A DNA stretch of 64,000 nt from Axinella damicornis (taxonomy: Eukaryota > Porifera > Demospongiae > Axinellida > Axinellidae), in NCBI GenBank assembly GCA_963931865.1, contig OZ007515.1, positions 2,446,511-2,510,510 on the forward strand, in the 5' to 3' direction. The notes below the pieces were generated by a model, which was not told the DNA's origin, did no database searches, and saw only the letters and a list, made by a program, of their open reading frames with translations. This document shows, in pieces, positions 63,662 to 64,000 of this stretch (positions are counted from its first letter, which is position 1; each line of letters begins with the position of its first letter). A program made the translations under genes and the position numbers.

Positions 63662-63861
63662 NNNNNNNNNNNNNNNNNNNNNNNNNNNNNNNNNNNNNNN
63701 NNNNNNNNNNNNNNNNNNNNNNNNNNNNNNNNNNNNNNNNNNNNNNNNNNNNNNNNNNNNNNNNNNNNNNNNNNNNNNNNNNNNNNNNNNNNNNNNNNNN
63801 NNNNNNNNNNNNNNNNNNNNNNNNNNNNNNNNNNNNNNNNNNNNNNNNNNNNNNNNNNNNN
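63662..63861. other. Assembly gap (200 N)
   Basis: Exactly 200 N, probably a placeholder of unknown true length. The sequence after it (63862-64000) shows no WD motif and no gene, so the missing WDR25 C-terminus lies in the gap or beyond. Confidence 0.99.
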
Positions 63862-64000
63862 CTAGACCAGCAAACTTACGCTAACATAAAAATTGCTTGT
63901 GGGGGCGAGAATTAATATCCCAGACCTCTCTGTGAAGTGTGAGAATCAGACTTAGAAGTCTGCATTATTCATTTCCCACCCCTTTGGTCATATGTTGGTA

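Overview
The window looks like draft-assembled nuclear DNA of an early-branching animal, most probably a sponge (Porifera). The genes are intron-rich with GT-AG junctions, repeats and small DNA transposons are dense, and a 200-N scaffold gap lies near the right end. The gene content (tandem class C GABA-B-like receptors, a Gs-type G-alpha exon, tandem large parallel-beta-helix multi-pass membrane proteins, a WDR25 orthologue) fits what I know of sponge genomes. The taxon is an inference, not something read directly from the bases.

Layout. 1-7966 is non-coding and repeat-rich, with a duplicated piggyBac transposase fragment, a tRNA-derived SINE and several short duplications. 7967-8090 (minus) is the first coding exon of a Gs-like G-alpha subunit, head-to-head with a 12-exon DUF445 membrane-protein gene (8963-16215, plus) whose last intron holds a 28-bp minisatellite of about 1.1 kb. 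16216-29290 is a tandem segmental duplication carrying two intronless genes (17974-22677 and 24465-29162) of about 1566 aa, each with a signal peptide, a Pmp-like parallel beta-helix ectodomain, a Cys-rich neck and about nine hydrophobic segments. Degenerate LINE and Ty3/Gypsy fragments flank the next block. 30139-39709 and 42130-52890 are two tandem 17-exon GABA-B-type receptor genes (864 and 867 aa predicted), co-linear exon by exon. The second copy has acquired at least three intronic transposon insertions.

Right part. 53262-56171 is a 7-exon gene for a KH-domain protein with a CHORD-like zinc-binding C-terminus. 57408-57926 is a truncated ubiquitin-specific protease. 58.9-61.1 kb holds a cluster of compact unknown ORFs on both strands, two of which look paralogous. 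61137-62208 encodes a PHD-finger C-terminus whose exon is interrupted by a 581-bp MITE placed so that it could be spliced out in frame. 62676 to the gap is WDR25.

How genes may work together: the receptors and G-alpha are the upstream parts of one type of signalling pathway, and the two adjacent receptor paralogues both carry the C-terminal coiled coil that GABA-B subunits use to dimerise. The beta-helix pair has the design of a diversifying surface-receptor family: variable ectodomain, almost invariant membrane domain. Exon models were built by hand from splice consensus, reading frame and phase; no similarity search or transcript data were available.
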